A stretch of DNA of 64,000 bases, taken from Halosimplex pelagicum. GTDB lineage: Archaea; Halobacteriota; Halobacteria; Halobacteriales; Haloarculaceae. The position numbers were made by a program, and so were the translations under genes. The notes beneath the pieces are model-generated. The model was not told the origin of the DNA and ran no database searches. It was given only the letters and a program-made list of their open reading frames with translations. Of the stretch, positions 1 to 10,292 are shown one piece after another (the first letter of the stretch is position 1; each line of letters opens with the position of its first letter). The stretch lies in the NCBI RefSeq assembly GCF_013415905.1, contig NZ_CP058909.1:1054001-1118000 (forward strand), in the 5' to 3' direction.

Positions 1-1
1 G

Positions 2-1135
2 TCGCTCGGCCCGGACGAGCGACGGACGGTCGTCGCCGAGTTCGACGCGACGGGCGAGGGCGTCCGGGAGGTGACCGTCGAGTCGACGACGCGGCGGGTT
101 CGCGTCCTCGCGCCGGAGACGCTCACGCTCCCGCCGCTGCCCGACGAGGGGCCGCCGAACGCGACCCTCCGGCTCCCGGTCCGGACGCTGGCCGGCGAGG
201 CGGTCACGAACGCGACGGTGACGGTCGGGGACCGGACGGCCCGCACCGACGGAGACGGGGTGGCGCGGCTCCGGCTGCCGGCGACGCCCGGGGCGTACGC
301 GATACGGGCGAGCGCCGGCGACCGGACCGCGACGGGCCGGATCCGGACGGCTGCCGGCGCGCCCCGCACTCCGGGGGCCCGACTCGTCGTGCCGAACGGA
401 ACCGGCGCGCTCACCGAGCCGACAGTCCGACTCCGGCTGACGAACCCCTGGGCGACCGCGCTCGACCGGACCGCGACGATCGCCGGTCCGGGCACGGACG
501 TGGCCGAATCCGTTCGGATCCCGGCCGGGAGCGGGGTGACGCGGACGGCGACGCTCGACCCCAGGCCGCCCGGGAGCTACACCGTCCGGGCGACCGCGGG
601 CGAGGCCGTCGTCGAGCGGTCGTATCGGGTGGCCGGCGATGACCGGTTGGCGAGCGCGCTCGCGTCGAGCGGCCGCGTCTCGGGCGCGACCGGGACGAGC
701 GGGCTCCTGTCGCGCGTCTTCGGCAACCTCTGGCTGGTGCTGGCGACGCTGGTCGGCCTCGGCGCGGTGATGACGACCGGGAGCACGGTCGCTGCGTTCG
801 CGGACGCCGTCCAGGCCCGCCGGAGCGACATCGGCGTCCACCGGGCCGTCGGCGCGACCCCTCGCCGGATCGCCCGGCTGGTGCTCGGCGACGCCGTCCG
901 CATCGGCGTCCCGGCCACCCTCGCGAGCGTCGCGCTCGCGGGAGCGGCGCTGTGGGCCCTCTCCCGGGCGGGGGCGTTCACCGTGTTCGGCGTCCGCGTG
1001 GCGGCCGCGCTCCCGGTGGCCGTCGTCGGCCCGCTCGCGCTGGGGTCGCTGGCGCTCGCGCTCGCGAGCGCCGGCGCCGTCGCCTGGTGGTACAGCTCGG
1101 TCGACCCGTCGCGGCTGTTCGGAGGGGGATCGTGA
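2..1135 (+). CDS. FtsX-like ABC transporter permease with Ig-like extracellular domain (partial, 5' end outside window)
   Basis: The open frame runs in from the left edge without a start, so only the C-terminal part of about 377 residues is visible. Visible residues about 50-105 look like a carboxypeptidase-regulatory or Ig-like fold (TVTVGDRTARTDGDGVARL), and a second beta-rich domain follows. About residues 240-265, 300-322 and 335-360 are hydrophobic, with the RRSDIGVHRAVGATPRRI signature between the first two. This is the usual C-terminal FtsX/MacB permease module. The stop overlaps the GTG of the next gene, and an ATPase gene follows two genes on, so it is likely the permease of that transporter. 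The substrate is not evident. A GTG 24 codons in is an internal codon, not the start. Confidence 0.85.
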   Translation, partial: SLGPDERRTVVAEFDATGEGVREVTVESTTRRVRVLAPETLTLPPLPDEGPPNATLRLPVRTLAGEAVTNATVTVGDRTARTDGDGVARLRLPATPGAYAIRASAGDRTATGRIRTAAGAPRTPGARLVVPNGTGALTEPTVRLRLTNPWATALDRTATIAGPGTDVAESVRIPAGSGVTRTATLDPRPPGSYTVRATAGEAVVERSYRVAGDDRLASALASSGRVSGATGTSGLLSRVFGNLWLVLATLVGLGAVMTTGSTVAAFADAVQARRSDIGVHRAVGATPRRIARLVLGDAVRIGVPATLASVALAGAALWALSRAGAFTVFGVRVAAALPVAVVGPLALGSLALALASAGAVAWWYSSVDPSRLFGGGS

Positions 1136-2753
1136 CCGACCGCGGCTTCGACGCCCTGCTCGTCGCGGCCGTCGTCGCGGTGGGGATCGCGACCCGGCTG
1201 TCGTCGCTCCACCTCTCGCCGCTGCCGTACAACACGGACGCGTTCGTGTTCGTCAGCTCCGCCGAGCAGGCCCTCGCGGCCGACGGCGTGGCGCTGACCG
1301 GACCGGCCGCCCCGGAGCCCGACGCGTACCTGTTCGTGACGCTGATCGCGGCGGCCGGCGCGGTCGTCGGGCTCGAACCGATGGCGGTCGTCCAGCCGCT
1401 GGTCGCCTGCCTCGGGGTCGTCCCGTCGCTGGTCGCGATGGCCTACGCCCGGTCGCTCACCGCCGACCTCCCGCGGGCCTACCGGCGCGGGGCCGCGGCG
1501 TTCGCCGGCCTCGTCCTCGCGGTAAACGGCCCCTACCTGTTCCGGACCATGTCGGTCAACGCCGAGGTGTACGGCCTGGCGCTGCTGGCCTGCTTCGTCC
1601 TCGCCCTCCACCGGGCGCTCGCGACCGGCCGGCGTCGCTGGCTCGGCGCAAGCGTCGCGCTCGGGCTGCTGTTCCCGTTCGCGCACAACCTCTCGACCGT
1701 CGTGGCCGGGCTCGTCGCCACGACGCTGGTCGCGCTCGGCGTCGCCCGCCGGTTCACGCTCCGGCGAGCGGTCGGCGGAGCCGTCGGCGTCGCCGGGTTC
1801 TGGCTCCTCTCGCTGGGCTACTACGAGGCCGTCGACCTGCCGCGGGCCAGCGCCGTCTCGGGCTCGCTCGGGCTCTTTCTCGCCTGGGCGATCCTCGCGG
1901 TCGCGCTGGCGCGGTGGCTCGATATCGCTCCCCGGCGCGTCCAGCGCGGGTTCCCGCTGGCCGTCTGCGCCGGCGGTGTCGTCGTCCTCGCGGTCAACGC
2001 GGTCGTCTCGATATTCCCGGGCGAGGCCACCACCCCGCCGCTGCTGGTCGCGCTCACGCTGCCGCTGTTGCTGGTGGTCGTCGTCGCCGCCGGCGGGTTC
2101 CCGCGGCTGGCGAGCGAGCGCGGACTGGGGATGTTCGCGGCGCTCGTCGGCCCGCTCGCCGCGATGGGTTTCGCGCTCACCGGCGGTCGGACGCCAGCGT
2201 ACCTGGATCTGTTCGTCCGGTCGACGACGTACGCCCACCTCGGTCTCGCCGTCGCGACTGCGGTGGCCCTGGCGTGGTACGGCGCCCGTCGGCCGGCCCG
2301 CGGGCGGGTCGTCGCGGTCGCCGTCGTGGCGGCCGTGCTCGTCTCCGCGCCGTTCCCGTTCGCCGGGCTCGCGGCGTTCCCGTTCGAACCCGTGACCGAG
2401 CCCGACGAGTTCGACGCCGCGACGTTCGCGACGGAGCGCGTCGACGGCGGGTGGGCCGCGGACGACCACCTCGCGTACGTCGCGTACAACTACCGCGGCG
2501 CCGCGGTCACCGACGCGCCGACCGCCGCGTGGCTCCGCGGCGCGGCACCGCCCCCCGACTGTCCGACGCTCGCCCGGGCCTCGTGGACGACCGTCGGCGC
2601 GCCGACCCACGCCGGACCGGTCCAGCTATCCGAACGCCGTTACGACGAGTGGACCGTGAACGGAGACGTCGTCTACGCCGGCGGCGCCGACTCGCCGATC
2701 GTCCTCCGGTGGGGCCCCGGCGAGTGTCGCCCGATCGGCTCGGGGGTGGCGCC

Positions 2754-2757
<4 letters not shown>
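1132..2757 (+). CDS. Polytopic membrane protein, GT-C glycosyltransferase-like
   Basis: A 541-residue protein with about a dozen hydrophobic segments. The GTG start was chosen because it overlaps the stop of the upstream permease; longer in-frame starts would lie inside that gene. Near residue 35 the first extracytoplasmic loop carries PLPYNTDAFVF, an acidic residue placed as in GT-C (PMT/STT3-like) enzymes. The C-terminal third (from about residue 430) is a soluble domain. It overlaps the ATPase gene by four bases, so the permease, this protein and the ATPase form one transcription unit. Haloarchaea keep similar three-gene sets, but I do not know a proven function. A glycosyltransferase role is inferred from topology only. 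Confidence 0.7.
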
Positions 2758-3416
<659 letters not shown>

Positions 3417-3439
3417 ACCCGGCGACGGCGGGCCGTCGC

Positions 3440-4678
3440 TCAGACGAACGCGTTCTGGTGGGGCGAGTAGCGGACGAACGCCGCGGCCGCGACCAGCACG
3501 ACGCAGCCGGCGTACAGCGGGTACGGGACTCCACCGAGCGACGTTCTCGACCGGAGCAGGTCCTCCGCGAACTCCGTCGACCGAGCGACGGCGTAGCCCG
3601 CCAGGACGGCCGCGGGGACGACGCTCCCCTGCACGTAGTGGATCCACGTCGACGACGTCGCGACCGTGAACAGCGCGACCGGAGCCGCCAGCCACCAGCA
3701 GAGGACGAGTCCGGGGCGGCGTCCGAACGCGTCTCCGCCCGACGCGGAGTCGGCGTCCGCGTCCGCGAGGTCGGCCCGGACCGCGAGGACGGCGCCGACC
3801 GCCGTCAGGTAGACGAGGGGGCCGAGATACGACGGGAACTGCAGGGCGTAGAAGGGGTTGAACGGGCCGACCATCGTGACCAGTTCCCCGTGGAGCGGCG
3901 CGTGGTCGGTCCCGAGGCGGCCGACCGCCTGTTCGGCGACCATCTGGCGGACGTACGTCTCCGGGTGCGACAGGGAGGCGAACAGGTTCCAGGGGAGGAC
4001 GACCGCGAGCCCGGCCGCGGCGCCCTTCGCGAGGTCGGCGACGCGGTCGCGGGCGAACCCGGCGAGCAGGGGGAGCGCGACGACGAGGAACACGCCGGCG
4101 GCGGCCTGTTTCGACATGGCGGCGAGGCCGCCGGCGACGCCGGCGTAGACGAGGTATCGGGAGTCGGTGCGGGCGCGCCAGAGCCACCAGACGAACAGCG
4201 TCCCGAACAGCGTGAGGAACACGTCCGTCGTCGCGGTCCGGCCGCCGTTGCCGTACCAGTAGATCGCCGGCGTCGCCAGGAAGGCCAGCGCCGCCGCGAA
4301 GCCGGCCCGCCGCCCGTACCAGCGGGTCGCGATCCGGTGGACGACGACGGCGCAGGCCAGCGACGCGGCGACCGACGGGAGCCGGACCGCGAACGCCGTC
4401 GCGCCCAGCGCCTCGACGCTGATCGCCTGCAGCCAGAAGACCAGCGGCGGCTTCTCCAGGAACACCGTGCCCGCGACGATATCGGCGCTGCCGGTGTAGC
4501 GCGGGACGAGCCAGTGGCCGGCGGTCGCCATCTGTCGAGCGACATCGAAGTAGATGCGCTCGTCGAGCGTCGTCGAGAACGAGCCCAGGCCGGGGAGATA
4601 GCCGAGGGCGCCGACCACGAGGATCGTGAGCAGCTCCCAGCACTCGTGAACCACGTCGGGCCGGTGGAGGGACTTCAT
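3440..4678 (-). CDS. Glycosyltransferase family 39-type (ArnT/PMT-like) membrane protein
   Basis: A 412-residue integral membrane protein with about 11 hydrophobic helices. The first loop has the acidic pair of GT-C enzymes (TTLDERIYFD, Asp39-Glu40), and EKPPL at residues 75-79 is the hallmark of ArnT/PMT_2 transferases that use polyprenyl-phosphate sugars. It would transfer a lipid-linked sugar outside the membrane to a lipid or protein acceptor; the acceptor cannot be told. The ATG used is the first methionine directly before the hydrophobic N-terminus. It converges with the ATPase gene (gap of 23 bases) and diverges from the DUF1616 gene. Confidence 0.85.
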   Translation of the reverse strand: MKSLHRPDVVHECWELLTILVVGALGYLPGLGSFSTTLDERIYFDVARQMATAGHWLVPRYTGSADIVAGTVFLEKPPLVFWLQAISVEALGATAFAVRLPSVAASLACAVVVHRIATRWYGRRAGFAAALAFLATPAIYWYGNGGRTATTDVFLTLFGTLFVWWLWRARTDSRYLVYAGVAGGLAAMSKQAAAGVFLVVALPLLAGFARDRVADLAKGAAAGLAVVLPWNLFASLSHPETYVRQMVAEQAVGRLGTDHAPLHGELVTMVGPFNPFYALQFPSYLGPLVYLTAVGAVLAVRADLADADADSASGGDAFGRRPGLVLCWWLAAPVALFTVATSSTWIHYVQGSVVPAAVLAGYAVARSTEFAEDLLRSRTSLGGVPYPLYAGCVVLVAAAAFVRYSPHQNAFV

Positions 4679-4855
4679 ACGGAAGCGCCGGCACGACCCG
4701 TAGTAAAGCGTGCGGATCCGCGCTCCCGTCGCCGCACCGTCGGCGGATTCGTCGGGCCACTGGCGGTCCGGCCGTGGGGCGGTGTTCGGATCGACCGTTC
4801 GGGCGTTCCGGGGGAACGCAACCCATTTGACCCCGCGCCGACAGCCGGACACCTG

Positions 4856-5965
4856 ATGACCCGGCGCTCGGTGCTCCCGGCGGTCCGGCGGTCGCCCGCG
4901 GATCTGGTGGCCGTCGTCGCGCTGACGCTGGCGACGGCCCTCGTCGCGCTGGTCCCGGGGTCGGACGGGACGCCGTTGCGGGTGCTCCTCGGCTTCCCGT
5001 TCGTCCTCCTGGCCCCGGGGTACGCGCTCGTCGCGGCGGCGTTCCCCGGCGGTCGGCGCGAGCGGGCGAGCGACGCCGAAGCGGGAACGACGAGCGACAG
5101 GTGGGATCGCGGCCTCGACGGCCCGGAGCGGCTCGCGTTCGCCGTCGGCGCCAGCGTCGCCCTCGTTCCGCTGGTCGGGCTCGCGCTGAGCGTCGCCGCG
5201 GTCGGACTCCGCACCGTCCCGGTCGTCCTCTCGCTGAGCGCGGTCGCGCTCGGGGCGACCGCGGCGGCGGCGCGACGGCGCTCGGCGGTCCCGGTCGACG
5301 AGCGACCGGTCGGATCGGTCGCCGACTGCGTCCGGGCGGCACGGGCTCGTCTCCCCGGTCGGAGCGGCCGGTCGGGCGGGGCGGGCGACTCCGGCGGCAG
5401 GTCCGCCGGGTCGGCCGACCCGGGCGCGCGGTCGGTCGCGGTGCTCGACGTGGTGCTCGTCGGCGCGCTCGTCCTGGCGGTGGCGGGTGGGGGCTACGCG
5501 GTCCTCGGGCCGACCGGAGGCGACTACACGGAACTGTCCCTCCTGACCGAGACCGAGTCGGGCGACCTCGTCGCGGACGACTACCCGCGGAACGCCACCG
5601 TGGGCGACGCCGAGCGGTTGACTCTCGGGGTCGGGAACCGCGAGGGGGAGCCGGTCGACTACACGGTCGTCGTCGAACTGCAGCGCGTCGAGACGGCCGA
5701 CGCCGGCGCCCGGTCCGTCGCGAACGCCACGGCCACGCCGGACGCGGCGAGCGGCGTGACGGTCCTGGAGCGGGCGGAACTCCGGCGGTTCACCCCGCGG
5801 GTCGAGGCGGGCGAGACGTGGCGGCGACAGCACGCCGTGACGCCGACGCTGGCCGGCGAGCGCGTGCGGCTCGTCTACCTGCTGTACGCGGGCGAGGCGC
5901 CCGCCGACCCCTCGACGGCGAACGCCCACCGGGCCGTGTGGCTGTGGCTCTCCGTCTCGGCGTGA
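4856..5965 (+). CDS. DUF1616 family membrane protein
   Basis: A 369-residue protein. N-terminal hydrophobic segments include LLGFPFVLLAPGYALVAAAFP, the DUF1616 hallmark of haloarchaeal proteins found in surface-glycan gene neighbourhoods. A charged linker, a further transmembrane helix (about residues 200-220) and an extracellular beta-rich C-terminal domain follow (from YTELSLLTE onward). The domain has the form of archaeal secreted beta-sandwich modules. The ATG lies after a short divergent intergenic region shared with the GT39-type gene. The function is unknown; flanking glycosyltransferases suggest a cell-surface role, which is inference. Confidence 0.8.
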   Translation: MTRRSVLPAVRRSPADLVAVVALTLATALVALVPGSDGTPLRVLLGFPFVLLAPGYALVAAAFPGGRRERASDAEAGTTSDRWDRGLDGPERLAFAVGASVALVPLVGLALSVAAVGLRTVPVVLSLSAVALGATAAAARRRSAVPVDERPVGSVADCVRAARARLPGRSGRSGGAGDSGGRSAGSADPGARSVAVLDVVLVGALVLAVAGGGYAVLGPTGGDYTELSLLTETESGDLVADDYPRNATVGDAERLTLGVGNREGEPVDYTVVVELQRVETADAGARSVANATATPDAASGVTVLERAELRRFTPRVEAGETWRRQHAVTPTLAGERVRLVYLLYAGEAPADPSTANAHRAVWLWLSVSA

Positions 5966-5984
5966 CGGCTGGTCGCCCCGACGG

Positions 5985-6959
5985 TCACCGCGGGTCCGGC
6001 TCGTCGGCCGACGCGGTCGCGCGCTCGCGCAGGTGACCGGCCGCCATCGACCACTTCTGGAGACAGGCGATCAGGTACCAGCCAGCGGCCTCGGTGGGGT
6101 CGGCCGCCGCGTCGGCCAGCCGCGCCCGTAGCGCGAGGGGGTTCACCGGGAGGAACTGCCGGGGGGAAAGCGGGTGACGCACGTCGAAGCGGTCGCCGTG
6201 GTACGCCCGGAGCTCGGCGCGGCCGCGGCCGATCCGCGCGCTCTGGGAGAGCACGTCCCGGAGCGTCGACCGGGCGGGGTGGTACACCGTCACGTCGGGG
6301 GCGTAGTCGAGGTCGAACCCCGCCGCGTGGACGCGGCGGCCGAATTCCAGGTCGCCGTTCGACCGCAGTCGACTGTCGAAGCGGCCGACGGCGTCGAACA
6401 CCCGCCGGCGGGTCACGAGACAGCAGGTCGGTGCGAACCGCTTCTCGCGGAGGTAGGTCTCCACGTCGAAGCCCGTCGCGCGCCGGTAGCGGGCGACCGC
6501 CCCGTCGCCGGCGACGAGTTCGACGCGACAGCCCACGTAATCGCGGTCGCGGTCCGTCATCAGCCGGGTTATCGACTCGACGTAGTCCGGGTCGACCCAC
6601 ATGTCGGCGTCGAGGAAGCCGATGACGTCGCCGTTGGCGGCCTCGATGCCGGCGTTGCGCGCGGCGTAGGAGCTCTGGATCTCGTCCTCGACGACGTGGC
6701 GGACCCGCTCGCCGTCGGCGAACTCGCGGGCGACCGCCGGCGTCCGATCGGTCGACCCGTTGTCCACGACGACGACCTCGTAGTCGGCGGCCGTCTGGTC
6801 GGTGAGCGACGCGAGCGTCTGTTCCAGGCCCTCCGGGTCGTTGTACACCGGGACGACGACGCTCGTCGCGGGGCTCACGCCCGCGTCGCCTCCCCGCCCC
6901 CGTGACGCGACCGAGACGGTCTCGACTGCATGGTCGCGACTTCGCGGGCGGGCGCCCAT
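5985..6959 (-). CDS. Glycosyltransferase family 2
   Basis: A 324-residue GT-A fold glycosyltransferase. SVVVPVYN (residues 33-40) and VVVVDNGSTD (62-71) form the nucleotide-sugar binding half, and FLDADMW (115-121) supplies the DxD metal site. C-terminal segments resemble rhamnosyl- or mannosyl-transferase-like GT2 enzymes. The ATG start adds about 27 residues of polar N-terminus. A GTG 27 codons further in (at 6878) begins just before the catalytic domain and could be the real start. It likely adds sugars to cell-surface glycans together with the nearby GT39- and GT4-type enzymes. The iron box at 6983-7000 lies just upstream, but probably serves the divergent ABC exporter. Confidence 0.88.
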   Translation of the reverse strand: MGARPRSRDHAVETVSVASRGRGGDAGVSPATSVVVPVYNDPEGLEQTLASLTDQTAADYEVVVVDNGSTDRTPAVAREFADGERVRHVVEDEIQSSYAARNAGIEAANGDVIGFLDADMWVDPDYVESITRLMTDRDRDYVGCRVELVAGDGAVARYRRATGFDVETYLREKRFAPTCCLVTRRRVFDAVGRFDSRLRSNGDLEFGRRVHAAGFDLDYAPDVTVYHPARSTLRDVLSQSARIGRGRAELRAYHGDRFDVRHPLSPRQFLPVNPLALRARLADAAADPTEAAGWYLIACLQKWSMAAGHLRERATASADEPDPR

Positions 6960-6982
6960 CAACGTCTCGATCCCGGCCGCTC

Positions 6983-7000
6983 GCTTCGGTCGGCCTAAAC
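6983..7000. promoter_or_regulatory. Iron-box-like palindrome upstream of ABC exporter (site 1, weakest)
   Basis: The sequence is GCTTCGG-TCGG-CCTAAAC. The right half-site matches the motif shared in this region (CCTAAAA) at six of seven positions, and the central TCGG is the same as in site 2; the left half is degenerate. It lies between the divergent GT2 and ABC exporter genes. A DtxR-family iron regulator is the inferred ligand. Confidence 0.5.
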
Positions 7001-7100
7001 AACAACGTTCTGGCTATTTTCGCCCGGAAATCCAGAGATGAATGGATTTATACGCCCGACCGAAAAGCATCGTCGTACGAACGATCCCTCGATATCCACG

Positions 7101-8900
7101 ATGACAGATCCCGACACACCGACCGCCACTCGAAGCGAGAAGCTCGACGCCCTGCGGGCCGTCCTCAGGTACGACCCGCGGCTCACGGGGCTGATCGTCG
7201 GCGTCGGCATGGTCGCGGCCGTGCTGGAGGGGGTGGGGCTGAGTTTCATCCTCCCGATCATCGAGCTGGTCCAGTCGGGCGGAGGGTCGCTGGAGGGCGG
7301 CACCGCCGGGCTGTTCGCGACCGCCTACCGGACGCTGAACGTGCCGCTGACGCTCGCGACGGCGGTGGTCGGCGTCGCGGTCGTGATGACCGTCCGCTTC
7401 GCGGCGAGTTTCCTCGTGGCGTGGCTCCGCGAGCGGCTCCGGATGGCCTACATCGAGCACCTCCAGACCGAGGCGTTCGCGAACGCCTTCCGGGCGGAGA
7501 TCACGTACCTCGACGAGGAGGGCTCGGACGACGTGCTCAACGCGATCATCACCCAGACCTACCACGCGGGGCAGGTCATCCGGCGGCTCGTCCTGTTCAT
7601 CGAGCAGTCGTTCCTGGGAGTCGTCTACGGGCTCATCGCCCTGTTCATCTCGCCGCGGCTCACCCTGCTGACCGCCGCCGTCCTCGGCGGCGTGACGCTG
7701 CTGTTGCGCGGATTCGTCGAGCCGGACGACAACCTCGGCGACCGCGTCGCCGACGCCAACGAGCGACGCCAGGCCGCCGCCCAGGCCGGCACCCAGGGGA
7801 TGCGCGAGAGCCGGATCTTCGGCCTCACCGACGAGCTGTACGGCGACTTCGTCGACGCCGTCGACCAGTACACGAGCGCCCGCGTCGAGCTGCGGCGCAA
7901 CCAGGCCGCGATCAACAACGTCTACCAGCTGACGGTGGCGGTGTCGGTGTTCGTGCTCATCTACGTCTCGCTGACCTACGTGGAGCTGACGCTGAGCTCG
8001 CTCGGCCTGTTCCTGTTCGCGATGTTCCGGCTCGGCCCCAAGGCCAGCCGGGCCAACGAGCTGTACTACCGGATCGGCCAGGACCTTCCCCACCTGGTTC
8101 GGACCCGGAACTTCACGCGGCGACTGGCCGAGAACGCCGAGCCCGAGCGCGCCCGCCGCGAGGTCCCCGACCGGGTCGAGTCGGTCGCGTTCGACGACGT
8201 GACCTTCTCCTACGACGGGGAGACGACCGTCCTCGACGGGATCGACCTCTCGATCGAGCGCGGGGAGTTCGTGGCCTTCGTCGGCCAGTCGGGCGCCGGC
8301 AAGTCGACCGTCGTCTCGCTGCTCGCGCGCATGCACGAACCGACCAGCGGCGAGATCCGCGCCGACGGCGTCCCCATCAGTGAGATGGACATCGCCGAGT
8401 GGCGCGACCGCGTCGCGGTCGTCGGCCAGGACCCCTACGTCTTCGACGACACCCTCCGGTACAACCTCACGATCGCCGACCGGGACGCCTCCCGCGAGGC
8501 GATCGACCGGGTCTGTGCGATCGCCCGCGTCGACGAGTTCCTCGACGACCTCCCGAACGGGCTGGACACCCGCGTCGGCGACGACGGCGTCCGGCTCTCG
8601 GGCGGGCAGAAACAGCGCCTCGCCATCGCCCGCGCGCTGCTGGACGACGCCGACGTGCTCTGTCTCGACGAGGCGACCAGCGACCTCGACGCGAACCTCG
8701 AACGGGAGGTCCAGCGCGGCATCGAGGCGATGGACCGGGAGTACATCACCGTCACCGTCGCCCACCGGCTCTCGACCGTCGAGAACGCCGACCGCATCTA
8801 CACCCTGGACGACGGCCGGATCTCCGAGGTCGGCGGCCACGACGAGCTGCTGGCGCAGGAAGGGGAGTACGCCGACCTCTACGCCATGCAGCGCCGCTGA
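7101..8900 (+). CDS. ABC exporter (fused membrane and ATPase domains), candidate siderophore exporter
   Basis: A 599-residue half-transporter. Residues about 25-330 hold six transmembrane helices, followed by an ATPase domain with Walker A GQSGAGKST (395-403), signature LSGGQKQR (499-506), Walker B VLCLDEATSDLD and the H-loop AHRLS. This is the MsbA/type IV exporter architecture, working as a homodimer. The ATG at MTDPDTPT was chosen. A longer frame starts 63 bases earlier, but a TATA-like element (GGATTTATACG, about 7042-7052) lies after that longer start. The iron-box-like site upstream and the adjacent iron importer and siderophore operon suggest export of the siderophore. Glycolipid export is an alternative, since GT genes flank it. 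Confidence 0.9.
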   Translation: MTDPDTPTATRSEKLDALRAVLRYDPRLTGLIVGVGMVAAVLEGVGLSFILPIIELVQSGGGSLEGGTAGLFATAYRTLNVPLTLATAVVGVAVVMTVRFAASFLVAWLRERLRMAYIEHLQTEAFANAFRAEITYLDEEGSDDVLNAIITQTYHAGQVIRRLVLFIEQSFLGVVYGLIALFISPRLTLLTAAVLGGVTLLLRGFVEPDDNLGDRVADANERRQAAAQAGTQGMRESRIFGLTDELYGDFVDAVDQYTSARVELRRNQAAINNVYQLTVAVSVFVLIYVSLTYVELTLSSLGLFLFAMFRLGPKASRANELYYRIGQDLPHLVRTRNFTRRLAENAEPERARREVPDRVESVAFDDVTFSYDGETTVLDGIDLSIERGEFVAFVGQSGAGKSTVVSLLARMHEPTSGEIRADGVPISEMDIAEWRDRVAVVGQDPYVFDDTLRYNLTIADRDASREAIDRVCAIARVDEFLDDLPNGLDTRVGDDGVRLSGGQKQRLAIARALLDDADVLCLDEATSDLDANLEREVQRGIEAMDREYITVTVAHRLSTVENADRIYTLDDGRISEVGGHDELLAQEGEYADLYAMQRR

Positions 8901-8970
8901 ACGCGACTCGACGGGGCGGCGCACGCTCCGGGCGGTCGATCCCCGTCGCCGCCCCCCGTTCCGTCGTCGA

Positions 8971-8978
8971 ACATAACA
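8971..8978 (+). promoter_or_regulatory. TATA element of the ferric iron transporter operon
   Basis: ACATAACA lies about 35 bases before the ATG of the substrate-binding protein, and the iron box starts four bases after it. Predicted transcription would begin near 9001, giving a short leader. A repressor on the box would cover the initiation site. Confidence 0.5.
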
Positions 8979-8981
8979 AGG

Positions 8982-8999
8982 TTTTAGGTCGGCCAAAAA
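8982..8999. promoter_or_regulatory. Iron-box-like palindrome, ferric iron ABC operon (site 2)
   Basis: TTTTAGG-TCGG-CCAAAAA is a near-perfect inverted repeat, with a single mismatch in the right half-site. It sits between the TATA-like element and the start codon, a position typical of repressor operators in archaea. The TTAGG/CCTAA core resembles DtxR/IdeR boxes; haloarchaea encode DtxR-family regulators (SirR, Idr). The ligand is inferred. Confidence 0.7.
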
Positions 9000-9011
9000 C
9001 CATCTCGATCC

Positions 9012-10292
9012 ATGTACGAGGACCGGAGCGGCGAGGGCGAGGGTGGCCACCGGAGACCGGCGAGCGGCCGCCGGTCGGCGTCGGGTCGACGGAGATTTCT
9101 GAAGACGGTCGGTTCGACGGCGGGCCTGCTCGCGCTCGCGGGATGTGGGAACGACGGGAGCGGCGGGGACGGCACCGCCACGCCCGCGCCGGGCTCGACC
9201 GACGGTGGGACGGACACGCCGGCCGGGACGGTCCCGGAGCCGCGGACGTACGCGGCCGACGAACTCTACAACATCGACGAGTGGCGCGGCACCGGGCCAC
9301 TGATCGAGGACCGGCCCGACGAGTACACGGGCATCTCGATGCTCGACCTGCCCGACCTGCGGGGCGAGCTGACGGTGTATCTCGGCGGCGGCGAGGGCGG
9401 CCTCTACGAGAACCTCATGTGGCGGATCCAGCAGACCTACCGCGACTTCACCGTCGACACCCGCAAGGCGTCCTCCTCGCAGCTCGCCAACACCATCATC
9501 GAGGAGGCGACCGCCGGCTCGAGCCCGGCGGACGTCTTCTGGGCGATCGACGCCGGCTCGATCGGCATCGTCGCGGAGAACGACGCGACCGTGGAGCTGC
9601 CCGACCGCGTCGTCCGGAGCATCCCGGACACGTTCCATCCGACCGACCAGTGGGTCGGGACCATGGGCCGCGCCCGGAGCGTCCCCTACAACACCGACGA
9701 GTTCTCGGCCGACGACATCCCGAACGACATCATGGCGTTTCCCGACGACGACCGCTTCGACGCGATGGGGTGGGCACCGACCTACGGCGCCTTCCAGTCG
9801 TTCGTCACCGCGATGCGGCTGCTCGAGGGCGAGGACACGACGCGCCAGTGGCTCGACGGGATGCAACAGCAGGGCATCGGCACGTACGACAACGAGCTGG
9901 TCGTCGCAAACCAGGTCGCCAGCGGCGAGCTCGGCGCCGGGTTCGGGAACCACTACTACTCGCGGCTCGTCCGCGAGGAGCGGCCCGACGCGCCGCTGGA
10001 ACTCGCCTTCACGCAGGGCGACGCCGGCGCGCTCATCAACTGCTCGGGCACGGAGATCATCAAGGGCACGGACAACGAGGAGCTGGCCGCGGACTTCATC
10101 CACCACCTGCTCAGCATCGAGGCCCAGGAGTTCCTGGGGACGCGGGGCTACGAGTACCCGCTGTTGCCGAGCGTCCCGCCGGTCGGCGACCTCCCGCGCA
10201 TCGACGAGCTGAACCCGCCGGACCTGAACCTGGCGGAGCTGTCGGACCTGGAACCGACGCTGCGGCTGCTCCGGGAGACCGGCGTGCTGTAG
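9012..10292 (+). CDS. ABC transporter substrate-binding lipoprotein, ferric iron type (FbpA/FutA-like)
   Basis: A 426-residue extracellular binding protein. Twin-arginine motif RRRFLK (residues 26-31) and lipobox LAGC (42-45, Cys45) indicate Tat export and lipid anchoring, as is usual in haloarchaea. A Thr/Gly-rich linker leads to a type 2 periplasmic-binding fold. Fold and neighbours place it with Fe3+/thiamine/spermidine-type binding proteins. The iron box in its promoter makes ferric iron the best guess. The stop abuts the ATG of the permease (TAG then ATG), so it is first in a three-gene operon. Metal ligands cannot be assigned by eye. Confidence 0.87.
   Translation: MYEDRSGEGEGGHRRPASGRRSASGRRRFLKTVGSTAGLLALAGCGNDGSGGDGTATPAPGSTDGGTDTPAGTVPEPRTYAADELYNIDEWRGTGPLIEDRPDEYTGISMLDLPDLRGELTVYLGGGEGGLYENLMWRIQQTYRDFTVDTRKASSSQLANTIIEEATAGSSPADVFWAIDAGSIGIVAENDATVELPDRVVRSIPDTFHPTDQWVGTMGRARSVPYNTDEFSADDIPNDIMAFPDDDRFDAMGWAPTYGAFQSFVTAMRLLEGEDTTRQWLDGMQQQGIGTYDNELVVANQVASGELGAGFGNHYYSRLVREERPDAPLELAFTQGDAGALINCSGTEIIKGTDNEELAADFIHHLLSIEAQEFLGTRGYEYPLLPSVPPVGDLPRIDELNPPDLNLAELSDLEPTLRLLRETGVL

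Noticed and set aside
577..2610. Long minus-strand open frame antisense to the first operon
   Set aside because: Arg/Gly/Pro-rich, no domain, and exactly opposite to well-supported coding sequence; an effect of GC-rich codon bias.
7014..10106. 1030-codon minus-strand open frame
   Set aside because: Antisense to the exporter and iron-binding protein; composition typical of a frame shadow.
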